Part shown: piece after piece, positions 62,647 to 64,000 of the stretch
How the letters are laid out: each line of letters opens with the position of its first letter
Numbering within the stretch: position 1 is the first letter of the stretch
From: Thermohahella caldifontis
GTDB taxonomy: Bacteria; Pseudomonadota; Gammaproteobacteria; Pseudomonadales; Oleiphilaceae
Reading direction: 5' to 3'
DNA: 64,000 nt
Assembly (NCBI RefSeq): GCF_041153465.1
Contig: NZ_CP154858.1
Location: 1,364,001 to 1,428,000, forward strand
Program-made: the position numbers and the translations under genes
Notes under the pieces: model-generated
Database searches by the model: none
The model's input: the letters and a program-made list of their open reading frames with translations, nothing else
What the model was told of the DNA's origin: nothing

Positions 62647-62697
62647 GGGGGCTTCCTGTATAATGGATACGGCATTTTTTGTTCAGGGATTGAACGC

Positions 62698-62749
62698 ATG
62701 ATAAACCACGGACACCCGCTGTCAACCTGGATCAAACTAAAGGTTAACA
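62698..62749 (-). promoter_or_regulatory. bioB promoter with BirA-type operator, inside comF
   Basis: TGTCAACC (62720-62727), 14 bp, then GGTTAACA (62742-62749): the BirA repressor half-site pattern. On the minus strand TTGACA (62725-62720) and TATCAT (62703-62698) are 16 bp apart and face bioB, so the -35 lies inside the operator. The element is also coding sequence for the N-terminus of comF on the other strand. Confidence 0.72.
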
Positions 62750-63422
62750 GCCTCCTGCCCGCTCCCCGCTGCCCCTTGTGTGCCGAGCCTTCCGACATGC
62801 CGGGGTTCTGCAGCAGTTGCCGGGCGGATCTGCCTCCCCCGCAACCGGTTGCTGCCGGTGTGCGGATCCCAACTGGACGCTGGCCAACCTGCCCTGCACC
62901 CGCTGTCTGGACCGGGGGGAAGTGCTGGACCGCACCTTGCCTCTGTTTGCCTATCGCTTTCCGGTCGATGGACTCATCGTACGGGCCAAGTTCCGGCGCC
63001 AGCCCTTCTGGCTCGAATCCCTGGCATGGGCGGGCCTCGGACGGATACCGGCGGCCTTGCTGTCAACCCTTGCCGGCGCTGTCCTGATCCCGGTACCCCT
63101 GCATCGGAACCGCCTGAGCGAGCGGGGTTACAATCAGGCCGAGCTGCTGGCACGCACCCTGAGTCGTGCATTGTCCCTGCCCTGCAGAACCGACCTGGTG
63201 GTCCGCAGTCAGGCCACCGCCCAGCAGGCCCGTCTGGGGGCCGCGGCACGACAGCAGAACCTGCGAGGGGCCTTCCGGCTGATCGGCATGCCGCCCCGGC
63301 ACGTCATTCTGGTGGACGATGTGATGACGACAGGTGCCACGCTCTGCAGTCTGGCCGGGACGCTGCGTGCCGCGGGGACGGAGGAGGTCAGCGTCATCGT
63401 GCTGGCGCGCGCGTCAGGCTGA
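62698..63422 (+). pseudogene. comF: Competence-type phosphoribosyltransferase ComF (one missing base)
   Basis: The N-terminal frame starts MINHGHPLST and holds the zinc pair 'CPLCAEPS' and 'FCSSCRADLP'. After the C5 run at 62836-62840 the frame changes to 'GCCRCADPNWTLANLPCTRC' and runs on to the PRPP-binding motif 'VILVDDVMTTGATL'. One added C gives 241 residues, the normal size. ComF family members are needed for DNA uptake in transformable species. A sequencing error is more likely than decay. Its 5' codons double as the bioB operator. Confidence 0.85.
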
Positions 63423-64000
63423 GGACAGAGATGCGGCGACGTGCTCGCCCAGTGCCAGCGCCGCGGTCAGGCCCGGGGATTCAATGCCGGCCAGAATCCA
63501 GAGGCCGGGCACCCCATGCGCACGCTGATCGTCAATCCGGAAATCCATGAAGGCAGATGACCGTTCAAGCTTGGGGCGGACACCGGCCCACGCAGGCTGA
63601 AGTCGCCGCGGATCCACTTCAGGCCACCAGCTGCGGATGGCCTCGACGAAGGCGGGCTTGCGCGCCGGGTCTGCCTGCCAGTCCGGCCTGTCCACCCAGT
63701 CCACATCGGGACCGAAGCGTGCAGCACCACTGAGGTCCAGCGTCAGATGAATCCCCAGCCCCCCTTCAGCCGGCAGCGGATAAATGAGATGACGGAAAGG
63801 CACGGCGCCCTGATAGCTGAAGTAATGCCCCTTGGCCCAGGCATACGTGACCCCATAATCACGAGCCAGGCCGGTGGTGGCGGATAGCAATGCCGGCAGG
63901 CCCAGACCATTGGCCAGCACGATACGTTCGGCCCTGACCTCGAACACGCGCTGGTCCGGGCCGCGCACCTTCAGCACACGGCTGCCTGCATCCATGGCTT
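63414..64000 (-). CDS. FAD-dependent (DAO-family) oxidoreductase, partial
   Basis: The C-terminal 195 residues of a glycine/D-amino-acid-oxidase-type flavoenzyme. 'AERIVLANGLGLPAL', 'YAWAKGHYFSYQG', 'YPLPAEGGLGIHLTLDL' and 'GLWILAGIESPGLTAAL' match L-2-hydroxyglutarate dehydrogenase-like proteins. The N-terminal dinucleotide fold lies outside the window. It converges with comF and overlaps its end by nine bases. Confidence 0.82.
   Translation of the reverse strand, partial: AMDAGSRVLKVRGPDQRVFEVRAERIVLANGLGLPALLSATTGLARDYGVTYAWAKGHYFSYQGAVPFRHLIYPLPAEGGLGIHLTLDLSGAARFGPDVDWVDRPDWQADPARKPAFVEAIRSWWPEVDPRRLQPAWAGVRPKLERSSAFMDFRIDDQRAHGVPGLWILAGIESPGLTAALALGEHVAASLSSA

Overview
The window is high-GC DNA from a flagellated, c-di-GMP-using Gammaproteobacterium. 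The core gene neighbourhoods (cheR-cheV/flgA-flgM-flgN, GntR-smc-zipA-ligA, trpS-scpA-scpB-rluB, bioB-F-H-C-D next to comF, and long acyl-CoA dehydrogenases with PsrA-type boxes) resemble Pseudomonadales/Oceanospirillales such as Alcanivorax relatives. The genus cannot be fixed from the sequence alone.

Layout. (1) 1-15.9 kb is the early half and packaging module of a tailed prophage, almost all on the minus strand. It starts at an AlpA-like HTH gene (15.89 kb) and runs through a recombination/replication block (Sak4-like ATPase, DUF669-type ssDNA-binding protein, SF2 helicase, Cas4-like nuclease, TOPRIM/AAA primase-helicase, RuvC-like nuclease) and a ParB-methylase to terminase, gpW and portal, which leaves the window. 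A nine-copy 8-bp motif array lies inside one small gene and looks like a replication origin or operator. (2) 16.0-27.5 kb is an accessory block: an ISNCY-type insertion sequence, a low-GC NYN-domain gene, two unknown genes divergent from an XRE repressor/ImmA-like protease pair, a DUF2924/large serine recombinase operon, and an unknown 624-codon gene split by an IS256-family element. The block abuts a tRNA-Ser(GGA) gene, a classic integration site. (3) 28.1-64 kb is core chromosome: chemotaxis and flagellar regulation, c-di-GMP enzymes and a receptor, mnmC, ligA/zipA/smc (with a second ISNCY-type IS at the smc stop codon), chromosome condensation genes, trpS, two fatty-acid acyl-CoA dehydrogenases and the biotin operon.

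How genes work together. The XRE/ImmA pair shares a palindrome and overlapping -35 boxes with the divergent unknown operon, and the same 10-mer recurs before the recombinase operon. This suggests one protease-released repressor controlling both. In the core, sigma-28 and sigma-54 promoter matches precede flgM, flgA and a diguanylate cyclase. A BirA-type operator covers the bioB promoter, and PsrA-type boxes precede the acyl-CoA dehydrogenases.

Data quality. Four genes (serine recombinase, smc, gntR, comF) are each broken by one missing base inside a G/C run of 4-5. Adding one base restores a full-length protein every time, so sequencing or assembly error is the most likely cause.
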